Below, piece by piece: positions 11,041 to 22,622 of a stretch of DNA of 64,000 nt (its first letter is position 1; each line of letters starts with the position of its first letter). The translations under genes and the position numbers were made by a program. The DNA is from Gymnorhina tibicen (Eukaryota; Chordata; Aves; Passeriformes; Artamidae). The stretch is from positions 124,001 through 188,000 of the forward strand of contig VXAZ01005577.1 in NCBI GenBank assembly GCA_013399875.1, written 5' to 3'. A model generated the notes under the pieces. That model was not told where the DNA came from. It saw only the letters and a list, made by a program, of their open reading frames with translations, and ran no database searches.

Positions 11041-12194
11041 TCCCATCTTTCATTCCTTATTGCATCAATAAGGACATGTTCAAAGAAAGACATATTCGCT
11101 ATGTCTATGTTTGCTTAGCTTTAGGAATTCTGAATAAAAGCCAAAGGCCAGCTGCAAAATAAGATTAGTCATCATTCTAGGTATAAGATTACTTCAGAAT
11201 TTAAAAAAAAAAAAAAATCACCCCACAAAAAACCCAAACAGGAACCCCCACTCTCAAATATCATTTTTCTCTCCCTGTAGAACTACTGAATGCAAATATA
11301 GCTATAAATACAAACACAAATGCATAGTTTTGTTCCTCAGTATATTTTCTGTATCTTGCCTTCTTTTTCTTTTTACTAGATCTTCTTTCTTTCAAGATGC
11401 TCTCCTTCCCTCACCCCCTCACTGAGGTAGAGTAATATGTAGGCTTTCTTGGTTTGATTGCTCTGATCTTTACACGTCTGGGATTGTTGCCTTTCCTCCC
11501 AGAGCCATTGCAGAGCATGCCCAGGCAGTAGTTTCTGTCTATGAGCCTTTTCCCATAATCTCCAGTCTCTAATGGCAACTAGTACCTTCTCAAGCATCAG
11601 ATGAAGAAATGATTTTAAGTGGAGGAACAGTATTTTACTCCTCCCTGGGGCATGATTGCTATGATTAGCTAGGTCTGCTAGAATGTTCAAGTGCATGAAG
11701 CATCTGCTGCCTGGAAAGAAAGTAAAAAGGAAATAAAAAAAGAAAACAACACAGAAAGCTGTTCAACCCTCATCGCCCCTTGGCAAAGCAGCAAAAATTG
11801 TGAACAGCTTTGTAAATGTCAACCTGAGGTGTGGAAGTGTCTAGTTCTTTATTCATATACCATTACATGAGGTTTGAAAGCAGGTGTAGAAGAGAATTTT
11901 TACGACCCAGTGTGTGATGAATGCATGCGATCTCTGTCTGAGATGATTTGTAAAGTAGAATTGCTAGCTGTTCTGTAGACATTGGCCAACAAGATATAGG
12001 TACAGACAACATTGTGTTAGAAAGGCTGAACCATCCATATGGCAACTGGCTTATTTGCAAATAAATGAATAGCATTCTATAGGGTTTTTTTAGTATTATA
12101 TTGGAAACAGAAAGACAATATCTCTAAGCATGTACTTCTACTAATAAATATTTCGGTTTAAATACATAAATTATATTACTCTATGCAATACACA
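11041..12194. other. Unique sequence with two moderately GC-rich parts
   Basis: About 11370-11700 keeps a 106-codon minus-strand frame open, and 11860-12075 a 70-codon one; neither translation resembles a known protein. A 14-A run lies near 11204. These parts could be old repeats or regulatory sequence; no call is made. Confidence 0.45.
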
Positions 12195-12560
12195 AAGGAG
12201 CAGCAGCAGTTAGTGCTGGTGTGGCATGAAATTTAACAAGAAATGCCAGATTGTCCACCTGGGACAGATTTATGTTGGACACAAATATAAATCTGGAGAG
12301 AAGTGTCTGGAGAGCAGCCCTGCAGAAAGGGATTTGGGGGTGCTGGTCAGCAGCAGCTTGGTGTGAACCAGGCGTGTGTCCTGGCAGCCAAGGGAAAGAA
12401 TGGCATTCTGGTGCATCAAACATGGCATCACCAGCCAGCCAAAGAGGTGATTATCCTGCTTTATTCAGCTTTGGTGCAACCTCACCTTCACCACTGTGTG
12501 CAGTTCTGGGCCCCACCATTTAAGAAAAATGTGGAAGTCCTTGAATGCAAACAGAAGGGC
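12195..12560 (+). mobile_element. CR1 LINE, fragment with the C-terminal part of ORF2 (broken)
   Basis: This plus-strand CR1 piece runs from a block like 'cacctgggaca..' through 'ctggagagcagccctgcag', 'gggatttgggggtgctgg', 'ggcagccaagggaaagaatggc' and 'cagttctgggccccacc'. In one frame (12303-12560) it still reads as the C-terminal end of CR1 ORF2, with motifs such as GKNGIL, LLYSALVQPHL and VQFWAP. The upstream part is in other frames, so at least one frameshift has occurred. The catalytic reverse-transcriptase and endonuclease domains are absent, and so is the 3' tail. It is a dead fragment, truncated at both ends. Confidence 0.95.
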
Positions 12561-15500
12561 TAGTCATAAATGCCCTTATCTTATTGCACCAATGCATTTA
12601 ATTAGCACATAAAAATGCAACTAAAAATTTATTGTTGGCAAAAGCTCTGGCACAAGTCCATTATGTTGTGATTATTTAGTTTCAAAAATATAAAGAACAT
12701 TTTTCAAAGAGTTTCAAATATGTTGTTAATTTCAAGCAGCATGGAATTTATTTTCTTTTTTATCACATTACATTCTGACAGCATCTTAATGTCAACCTTT
12801 TACCCCTGAGATTAAACTTTTTCTTCTGAATGAGTCTCAGTTACTAATTTGCTCAAGGTTAGGATCCAACTTGGCTCCTTTGGCACAAATGAAGAATAAA
12901 TTAAGGCAGAAAGCTGAAAAGTGCTGCTCTTTACAAAAGAACCTTTGATAAGGAAGAAATCATAATTTTATTTTAAGTGATTTTAATCACGGTTAAATAA
13001 TGCTGGACCGGCAGAATATTTGTTTAATTGAATAGAGACATACAGTGTAGCAGAGGTAATTTGTCAGGCTAAGGAAATTTAGGTGTGATTCAATTTTCTT
13101 CATACAAAAAATCTACCCTCCATCCTCTGCAGAGCATGTTAAGCACATTATTTATCCTCCTGGCATTAGTGTTAGCTGTATTATCATGTGAAATAAAGCA
13201 ATCAAATGCACTGTTTAGATCATTTCACAGGAAGAAGTTGGGCTGTGCAAGATGCTGATTCTTATTTTTATTTTTGTTTGCCTTTCATGGATACCACACG
13301 AATCAAAGCTAGCATTTGCTTTAATGTACTAGATTACTATTGAACTTATGTAAAATAGTCTAACCTTTGAAAAGTATGAAAGTCCCAGTGATGAAATCTA
13401 AAGCTAAAATAATTGAAAGAAGTTTAGAAATACATTTGATACTCCACTTTTGTAACAGTCTAAAACTGGATTACCTTTCTAACCTGATCTGAAAAAGTGA
13501 TCAAATGTTTTTGAACTTAAAATGGGTTCTCACTCTCTAAATTTTCCCCAAAAAGATCATAAGAAATGCTAAAAGCTCTTGGTAACAGAAAGTTCATTTT
13601 GGAATATCCTGTCAAGAGATTAAAATCCAAATATTACTGAATCTAAATCCTTCAGATCTTGAAGCAGCCCCTGCTGGTTATGGCTGAAACATTTGCCTAA
13701 AGGATGAAAAAAGTTTGTACTGCAAGGATAACAACTTCAGATTATGGCACTGTCAATCTGCTACCTCGTGAGAGCAATGCAAGCACCCAAAACCAAACTC
13801 AGTGCTGGTATTTATTCGCTAGCAAAGTTCAGGTAACTGTATTTCCTTTTTTTTCTTTTTTCCCCCTTGGAGGAAAATAAATATAAACGAGGGTCTAAAC
13901 AATGTAGAAGCAGTTGCTTTAAGTATTCTAGTCTTACTGATGAATGTGCAGTAGTGTATAAGGGAAGAAAAAAATGCAAACTGTAGTCATATTCACATGC
14001 CTCTAAATGCATAACAGGGGTTAACTTCTTCTCTTCCCTTCATGGGAAGACTGCAATCTAATTTTGTTTAATTAGTTCTATCCCAGCCTCATCAGTTCCT
14101 CACAGCCAATATTGCACCAAAGGTAACTAAATTACTTTTTGAACATTAAAAAGGGACCCACAACGCAAGAAAGTTTTTTAAACTGAAAAATGCATGCTAA
14201 CTTCTCATTTATAAGGTTTATCATGGATTCCAAACACAAAAAGCCTTCATCATTTTATCTTCTTTCTTTATCCTCTTTAATCCGGTTCAGCTTAAGAGTA
14301 AGGATACTGATAAAGCAGCAGGATTTCACCTACACCTTTGCTGTCTTTACAGTCTACTGCAGTTCTGCAAAATATATGATACAGAATTATTTTTATTCCA
14401 GAGGCAATCATGCAAATATTTTCCTCTTTCGATCAATGCAAAACTTTAGCTACTCTAAATTGATGTGTACATCGTAAAGAATACAATTTGTCTCATTATC
14501 TGGACTCATTTTATGATTTTTTTACAATGGTCAGTAACAGGATCTTATACCCCAGGGACATCCTAAACAGACTGAAAAACAAGAATTCCACTAAATGCAT
14601 TATACCAGATGAATGATGAAAAGTGGAAATGGTCAAACATGTAATAACTGTCAGGCCTGTCTATTGTATTGGTGTACTTCTAGTTTCAGTGCTAAAAGTC
14701 AATGCTTCCAGTGTCTAATAACTATCAGAATCAAAACAACAACAAAAATATAAAGAGATGTGAAAAATTCACAGATAAAACATGAAGAAATAAAAAAAAA
14801 AAATGCCATACATGCTTTAAAAATTGTACTTTTTTTTCCATTGTTTACAGGACTGAAAATAAGGAGTCCTGTCTGAAAGAGCAGAAGGTCTTGTTATGTA
14901 GAGGATCAGGATCTAACTCTTGTGTATAGGGAGAAGCCTAGAACATGACACCAAAATGCTTTTAAAAGGATTTGAATATTTTAGTCATAACTGACTTATA
15001 CTGGACACAGAACTAGAAAGCCTTCAGGGCAGAGGATAAGGAATTACAAAGAGGGAAAGAAGGTGAACTAGAGCCAAAAGAAGAAGTAGTTGAAGTATTA
15101 AGAAGAAAGGAGTGAAGTACATGATAGACATGTCAGTGCCCTTGTTATGGCTCAGTTATTTCCTGAATGACTACTCTTTCCTGAAAACACAAATTAAATG
15201 AAAAGGCTAGATTTTGGAGATATTCTAAAGGGAAAATGACAGGATTTAGTAACAGCCTGAATGTGAGAGATAAAGGACCGAAAACTGTCTAGTGTAATAA
15301 TAAGTTACCTGTTTAGGGGATGAGAGGGATTACAAGCTTATGTGCAATGATGGGAAAGGATGCCAAGGTGAGGACAAACGTGAAATGGTTATTTGCTTCC
15401 ACCTCTCTAAAAGGTCTACACTTCTGCTATAGAAACATGAAAAATCCACAGTGGTTTTCAGAACTAAAATTCAATGTGTGTCTAGCACTGAACAAATAGA

Positions 15501-16020
15501 AATTTTAAGATGAGATAGGATGTCCAAAAATTATATACATAAATTGTATTTTAGCTGTTTATATGTAAACTGTCTTACACAAGACTAAGTGGGATTAAGA
15601 TACCTGATAATAGATATTAATAGATGTCAGAAAAATTTCATTTACAGTACAAGATAAATTACAATGTGTTGATTAAAGCAACTTAAATGTGTTTAAAAGT
15701 AAAAAATGGCAAAACAGTGGAAGAAATATGAAACTATTTTAAACACCATGGAAGCAGAATTCTTTTTCTTTTTTGATTTTTTTTTTTGTAATTTTCTACC
15801 CTTTCCATGTAACAAATATAACCAAACTGTATTGGTGATCACAGACAAAGACTCTAGATCTTAAAAGGGGAAGAAAGTACTTACAGCAGGGTACCATCAG
15901 CTTGATTCCATGATAAGTCTAAATCTCTATAGCAGCATATCAGATCACTTATAATATCATATCAGATAATGGGAAGATTCCATAGTTCTTCTGAAAGCTT
16001 TTTCTTGTTCTTTTCTCTCT
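12561..16020. other. Unique sequence, first 800 bp resemble conserved non-coding DNA
   Basis: 12561-13330 is free of obvious repeats and is dense in short homeodomain-like cores (TAAT, TTAATTG, TTTAATTG) with balanced composition, a texture often seen in conserved vertebrate enhancers. This is an impression only, since conservation cannot be tested here. The rest to 16020 is AT-rich, with poly(A) and poly(T) runs at about 14791-14803 and 15775-15788. No coding evidence was seen. Confidence 0.35.
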
Positions 16021-16082
16021 CCTTCCTTGCTTCCTTCCTTCCTTCCTTCCTTCCTTCCTTCCTTCCTTCCTTTTTTTTTTTT
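16021..16082. repeat. (TTCC)n microsatellite with poly(T) end
   Basis: CCTTCCTTGC is followed by about ten TTCC units and then about 12 T. It is a simple pyrimidine-only repeat, probably length-polymorphic. Confidence 0.97.
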
Positions 16083-18249
16083 GATTTAGATTTTTATATT
16101 TCCTATTCTATGCTGTTAATTGGATCAAGTCAGATTTCATTCCACTGAGACTGCATCTCTAGTGTCATCACCATATAAGCTGTTAAATCCCTCTGAAACC
16201 TTCAATGCCTTTGTAAGTGGCAGAGACTCTTTCCAGGGTTTCTCACTCTGCAAAGTGTGTGCTGGGTTTTGATTAGAGGTATTTTCTTGCTTTCTGTAAA
16301 TTCTTATGCATGTGTGGTAGTTGGATACATGTATAAAACTACTCCTACAGGGTGAGGGATTATCCCACCAAGAGATTCCACCAGTGACTATATGGAAGAT
16401 GATCATCAATCCCATGTCTTTCAGTCTTCTACCAAACAAATACTGTTGAAACTCCAGGGCGGATATTAATTAGTTTCAATTCTTCATTAGAGACAAGCAT
16501 CGTCTTTCAGGCTAGTTTTTGGTTTTAAAGGCAGTTCAGAATTTAAAATAAATAAAAATTTAATCAAGTACACAATTGACCTTCAAGTAGACAAAGATGC
16601 ATTTTTGGCCCACTCTCACATGAAAAGAACACCTGTGTCAAAATCTGTGTTTTTCTCTAGGGAAAAATGGTGTGTGCTTCATTGCAATTCATTCATGCCG
16701 GTTTTTATTGCTGTCCTTAGTTTGAGAATGTTGACTTATAAGGCACCATTAGCTGGAAAAGGTTTTATTTCTGCAGTGTCCGTGGTTTCTACTGGACTAC
16801 ACTGTGCACTTTATATGCTAAGGCAGTTTGAGCCTGCTCTTTCAATTTGCTGCTAAAAATGTACCCATACAAAAATGAGTTAAGGGTCACTAAAGACAAA
16901 AGGTAGGTTTGAAAAGATGACCAAATTAGTACTGTGTTTTATTTTATGTCTGCAGTTCTTTAAAATGTTACCTCAAGCACTGAAAGTAGTTTATTTTGTG
17001 CTGAAAACCCAAACAGTATATTAGTCTATGCGTTATTTTTGATTTCTGTGTTTAGGCTGTTTCTGACATTCCAAACCAGCAAAGATAAATTTTTTGGTAA
17101 ACAGTCTGTCTTTTTTCTTTGGACCATAGAATATCTACCTTGTTTCTCAGTAAATCTATGTAGTTTTCTGTAAATCTGTACTCAAGTCAATAAACCTCTT
17201 ACGCTTGTGTATGCATAGATACGTATTTTTTTAGATAAATATATTTGTAAAGAGATTGATTATTTGCGTATCTATATACATACATAGGTAAAGAAAATTA
17301 AGTTTTATTCAAAAGTACATTTGGAAATACCTACATGTTTAGGATATTATTTGTAAGGAATGAGAATTTACATTCTAAAATTAAAAAAAAAGTATATTGT
17401 GTCTATTTTTCCTTATGAAATAGAGCAGAAGGCCAAACCAAAAAAAACAATGAGAATTTCTTGTCATCAGAACAGTCAATTTTTTTTAGTCTTGTTTATA
17501 TATTTCTTCTTTTCATCATTTGACATTTATGTACTACTATGCTTATAACCCTGAAGTTATTTTATATGTGAAGTAATACTAAGGTAAATGGAATGCTACG
17601 AGATAAGAGCCATCTGACTTCAAAACCATCAAAACAAACTTGCCTTTGCTGTCAAATTTATTCAAAATTGAGATATCTCCTTGAAATATTTCACATTTCA
17701 AAATATTCTGTTCATTATTTTTGTGAGGTTCTGATACCTGTCAAGAAATCAGCAATCTGATTAGATAATATATTATATAAATAAAGTGAACTTATGCAAT
17801 ATCCATTTTAGTTAATATTATGTAGATTCTCAGTAGAAGGTACATTCGTTTTAGATAAAATGTAAGGATTTTTATTCTGGATTTTTAAAAATCATTATTT
17901 TTTTATTTAACATGTATGCTTTTGGTTTGCTTTATTTTTAAATAAATATGGTTATGGTTATTCTCATTCTATATGTAAGGTTTTTTTCCCCATCTGAATA
18001 CTGACTTCTGATTTACATCTTGAGATGACTATTTCACTGGAAGTCATGCCTAACTTATTTTTTTTTGTTCATAGGTTCAAATCTGATTAAATGAGCTGTT
18101 GTTTGTTTCAATTGTTGTTACAATTTCCTGTATCAAAGATAAGCCTGAAGAATTTCATAAACCAACCAGAAAATTTTGAATGGAAGAAAGCAAGAGAGAA
18201 GTTGCGACAGGACTTTACACCTTTCAGCAAGAAATTTTGCTGCTCAGTG
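16083..18249. other. Unique AT-rich sequence
   Basis: There is no recognisable gene. A 100-codon minus-strand frame at 16137-16439 and an 83-codon plus-strand frame at 16605-16856 resemble no family. The part around 17200-18060 is very AT-rich. Confidence 0.5.
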
Positions 18250-18440
18250 TCAGGGCACAGCATAGGACATCAGGCATGGTGATGGGGATCGGCCAAGGCT
18301 GGACTGGAATGTCATCTTGCTAGTGGGCAACAGGATCAGGCCTGGTGAGGGAAAAGAGGGTCAAACACAGCCCTGGAATGGCTGAGCAAGGCCATGGGGA
18401 TGGATGTAGGGAGGCTGGGCAGAATCAGTACAGACTGTCA
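18250..18440. other. Unassigned GC-richer patch
   Basis: The patch is rich in GGCA, TGGTGATGGGG and GGCCAAGG-type words and stands out from AT-rich flanks on both sides. It might be a fragment of an ERV or LINE that I do not recognise. No terminal structure or coding sense was found. Confidence 0.4.
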
Positions 18441-21339
18441 CTTCCTGCAGAGCTTTTAGGTCTTTTCTGTGATCATTTGAGCTGAAAAAAGAAATTATAA
18501 TAATATTGCAAATATCATTAAGTTTTGGAAACTTTCTTCCCACTGTATCTAATTTTATTCTCCTTGAAATCCTGAATGTTTCTGATTGCATGGGCATGCT
18601 ATAATTTAGCTTGTAAAACTGTCACAGCAGACAAAATCTGTAATAGCAAACTATACATTATTCAATTTGACAAAATTTTCTAGAACATAGACTATAGCGT
18701 AAAGGATTTTTTTTTCTCTATAGACTCTCCTGTGTCTGCTTAAGCAGCATAGAACATGTGAAGAGCCTCCCTTCTGGCTGTTCCAACGCATCTTGTTTCA
18801 GTTCATTTGGAAACAGGAAGCTCAGGGTTGAGGGGAAGTAACAAATGATGACAGAATTTGAAAATACAGAGAAAAAGTCTTTTTCCTTCTTGAATTTAAG
18901 ATTAATTTCTCTTATGCCACCGTGACCAATCTGCTTTCTTCAGTATTTCTTCTTGCATTCATCTGCTGGAACTTACTTTTTGTCAAACCCAGAAGGATGG
19001 GCTAATACCGTAAATCCTACACTCACCTCAGTTGTTACAACCATGTCATACACCTCAGTAAAAGAATTAATTGACAATTTTTTTCTTTCAAGAAATGTTT
19101 AAAACTTGGTTTGACCTGTTCCAGAAACTTTCTAGGCCATTTTTGCCACAGAGTTTTAACAGAGATTTAAAAAGGAAAAGACTTTTTGAGATTTTTTTTA
19201 TCATGAATGAAAACTGAATTTAACAAAATAAATAACCTTTGGTATTGGGTTGACCAAATAATTTTGTTCACGTTTGGTTTTGACTTTTTGGTTTGACTCT
19301 ACCATTACCCCTAGAAATGAAGAATAGTCACTTGGAAAGATAATTTTTTGAGACATATACTGCATGCAGCATTACAGCTACAGGAACTTACTTTCCTGAA
19401 ATCATGTTTATAGTTTTCTTGTTAGTGTACTTTACAGAACATTTTAAATTTTTCATTTTTTTCCTACTCCTTTCCTGTAATTTCTTTGGAGAAAGTGGAA
19501 ATATGTATCTCAAATATTAATAAATAAAATTATTATTCAACAGTCTTCTCATAGAAAAGTTTTTCTATTAAGCAGCAGACAGACTTGTAATGTTAAAATT
19601 TGGAAGGCTATGTTTTTAATGGCTGTGATATTTATTGCATAGTTCTGTTTTTTATGTCTATACATATTCTTGAAAGTGAATAGAAAACTGAATGCATGGA
19701 AAAATGATAAGAAGTCAATTAAAAAACATTAGTGTATTACAACATGAATTGACAAAGCAGAAAGAGAGGTGTTTTTTGGATGAAAAAACTGTGCAGTCAG
19801 AGCTTTACTGTTAGTTATCTGCTCAGATATATGAGTGGCCCCACGAAAATGAGCATTTTATTTGACCAGAAAATACTTTTTAAATCACAATTCATGCTTA
19901 CTTTGAATTTGATGAGGTTTTCTGCTGAGAGAGAGGTCTTCGCCAAATCTATGTCTTTCAACCAAAGAAGAAACATAGAAAAATAAAACCAAAGTGGATC
20001 CTTGTGTCTCAACAACTCTTAAAATTTTTAGTAACTTTCTTGAAAGAACAGACTTTTGTTTTGCTAAACAGAGTTTAAAAGGAAGTTTCTGGGTAATAAT
20101 AACTTGATTGTAGACAAAGAGATAACAGACAGAAGATATTCTCTGTTACTGCAAATTCCTTCTATCAGACCAATTTAATCTGGAAACTATTGGGATGGAG
20201 GAGTTAAATTCTGCTAAATTAGTGTTTTTATTGAGATTATAAACCCTATTAAAATCTTTTAAATTTAAGGTTCTATAATATGTGTTTGTTTGTTAACATA
20301 TTTATAACTCCCGAGCCAAGCAAGTCCAATAGGACAAAGACTTTTCCCATGCAGGAAAGATTTGACCCCGGGCATATCTAAAAGTGAATGAAAGCCTGTC
20401 TTCTACTCTTCTTTCTTTTTTTCATGTGTGAGTTATCTTGCTAATCCAAAATTAAATAGATTAATGTTGTAGAAAAAAGGCATTTCTTCCTGCATGGTAC
20501 AAAGGCTACAGCTGAGTGCAGTGTGTTTCCTTCTTAGTACTTCATGAGTGTTAAGAACCTAATGAGCTCATATCTCCTTTCTGAAAAGTAAAAAAAGAGT
20601 AGATTCTGGCCTAATGATTGCTTTTGCAGCCAGCAACAGCAGTGCAGTTAATATATATCCATGTGGGAATTGCTTTTAGCAGCTGTCACAGCATACATTC
20701 ACTGTTAAGTGCTGGGGTGTAGACACGACACTTGCTCTTGATTAACTAGGGAGTAATCAGGGAAAGAAAGGTGCAAGCAATGCAAAGGGTGACTTGAAAG
20801 AAAGGCCTGTCTCCCAGCATAGTGACTATTCTTCCTGCTAAGATTTTTCTCCCAGAAGAACTGAACTTGCTAGAATTGCTAAAGCTGGGCCAGCTAATGG
20901 ACCTTTAATTGGTGTGGTAGTCCAGATCCTTTGTTGTAACACAAGCAAAGTGTTTTCCCTTGTCATAAAACGCTCCTAAAACTTCTCAGAATCAAGTTAC
21001 ATTTCGAGTTTGAATTATTTTTTTATTATGAGAAAGGAAAGTTTCTGTGATATTTAGACTATCTTTTAATACTAATAACTTTGTTTTGAGAAGATGAAAA
21101 ACAGCATGGAAGAGATATATGTCTATGGCATAAAAGCAGAACACTAGACCTCCTTTTTCCCTTATGTAGAAGATGAAAGGATTTGTGATGCTTGTCATAA
21201 ATCTACTTTGTTATAAACAGAAAAAGGTTTGCACAGAGCACTGGTAAAAGCATTTAAACTAATCTAACTCCATGACTTAGGAATACCTGGTTTTCCTACC
21301 TTTCAGAAGAAGGAGAGAAGAATGGTTAAGGGCTCAAAA
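18441..21339. other. Unique AT-rich sequence
   Basis: No gene or repeat was recognised. 20600-20790 has the mixed, repeat-free texture of possible conserved non-coding DNA (for example GTTAATATATATCCATGTGG and TTGATTAACTAGGGAGTAAT), which is a weak impression only. Confidence 0.45.
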
Positions 21340-21876
21340 CAGCTAGGGAGAAAGTGTGTGTGTATGGAAGGGAGGGTGGGGAGAGAGGTGCACTGCTCCA
21401 CAACCTGCCCCCTGGACCCTCTGGTCTGGTTCTGAAATGGCTGCCAAGCCCTGTGGCGCACGGAAAACCCCGAAATACTGCTGGCCAGTTACACAGGTCC
21501 CCTGGGGAACAATAAAATGCAGGTGCACACCTGAGAGTGGGGCCCTGGGACACCAGAGCATAATAAAAAGCTGTGGCAAGGGTGTGCGGCAGACGCACCC
21601 CACTGCCTTGGATTTACAAGCAGTTGAGTCTATGCTGGATCTAAGGTGGTGACTATATATATCTTTCTCTCTCCTTTTCTTTCTCTCTCTTTTTCTCCTA
21701 ACCTCCTCTTCTTGTAATCTACTCTAAGTCAGACTAAAAAATGTCCAGTCAATTTCAGTGCCTTACTTTGTCTGGATGCATTAAAATTTACTAAGTCAAT
21801 GCTTTGTAAAGTGCCTTACTTTGACTGGATGTTGTTTCAAAATTTGCCAAGCACCTCATTCTACCTTAATTTTTTT
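21340..21876 (+). mobile_element. Endogenous retroviral LTR (partial), plus orientation
   Basis: This GC-rich block has features of a retroviral U3-R-U5. It starts with a GTGTGTGTATGGAAGGGAGG-type stretch. AATAAA signals lie at 21511-21516 and 21562-21567, followed by AAGCTGTGG and GGTGTGCGGCAGACGCACCC. A long CT-rich tract follows at 21659-21700, then an AT-rich tail. The order resembles, from memory, a passerine ERV LTR family. The tail holds two related units starting AGTGCCTTACTTTG at 21757 and 21810, 53 bp apart. Exact ends and a target-site duplication were not found, so the boundaries are approximate. Open frames of about 86-98 codons on both strands reflect composition. Confidence 0.65.
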
Positions 21877-22027
21877 AAGTTTGCAAGTAAAAATTTATTA
21901 AACCTCCAGAGAATTTAGTTCTTTTGCCCATGCACCACCAGAGTGAATATAATTACCTTTCCCCTTACACTCATCAAGCAGGATTAGGACTGAACAAGCG
22001 TTAGCAAGATTGGGGTTTTTCTGTTGT

Positions 22028-22622
22028 TGTTGTGGTTTAACTCCAGCCATAAACCAAGGCACAGGTAGCCGCTTGCTCACTCCCCCACCAGTGAGATCAG
22101 GGAGAGAACTGGAAGGGTAGAAGGTAGAAAACTCGTAGGTTGACATAAAGACAGTTTAATAGGGAAAACAAAAGCTTCACCCAGAAGCAAAGCAAAACAA
22201 GGAATTAATTCACTGCCTCCCATGGGCAGCCTGGTGTTCAACCACCTGCAAGAGAGCACAGCCCCATCCCACATAACAGTGACTTGGGAAGACAAACACC
22301 ATCACTCCAAATGTCCCCCCTTTTTCTCCTTCTTCCCCTCACTTTATATACAGAACATGATGTCACATGGTCTGGAATATCCCTTTGGTCTGTTTGGGTC
22401 ACCTGTCCCAGCTGTGTCTCCTCCCAGTGTCCAACGCACCCCCAACTTCCTCACCTGTGTGGCACTGCAAAAAGCAGCAAAGGCCTTGGCTCTGTGCAAG
22501 CCCTGCTCAGCAATAATAAAAATATCTCTGTATGATCATCCCTGTGTTCAGCACAAATCCAAGACACAGCCCCATAGCGGCCACTGTGAAGGAAATTAAC
22601 TCTACCCCAGCTGAAACCAGCA
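22028..22622 (-). mobile_element. Endogenous retroviral solo LTR, minus orientation
   Basis: On the minus strand it starts TGCTGGTTTCAGCTGGGGTA at 22622 and ends near GGAGTTAAACCACAACA at 22028 (about 595 bp). This is an LTR type I recall as common in passerines. On that strand a TATATAAAG box lies at 22350-22342 and an ATTAAA signal at 22160-22155, in the right order for U3-R-U5. No primer-binding site or retroviral gene follows, so it is a solo LTR. A GTTGT word sits next to one end and two bases away from the other; this may be a damaged 5-bp duplication but is not decisive. The frames of 72-125 codons inside are not genes. Confidence 0.85.
22342..22350 (-). promoter_or_regulatory. TATA box of the minus-strand LTR
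   Basis: TATATAAAG on the minus strand lies about 270 bp inside the LTR from its U3 end and about 190 bp before the ATTAAA polyadenylation signal. Activity in the host is unknown. Confidence 0.6.

Noticed and set aside
12251..12563. Open frames in the CR1 fragment as host genes
   Set aside because: They match the C-terminal end of the CR1 ORF2 protein and are broken by frame changes.
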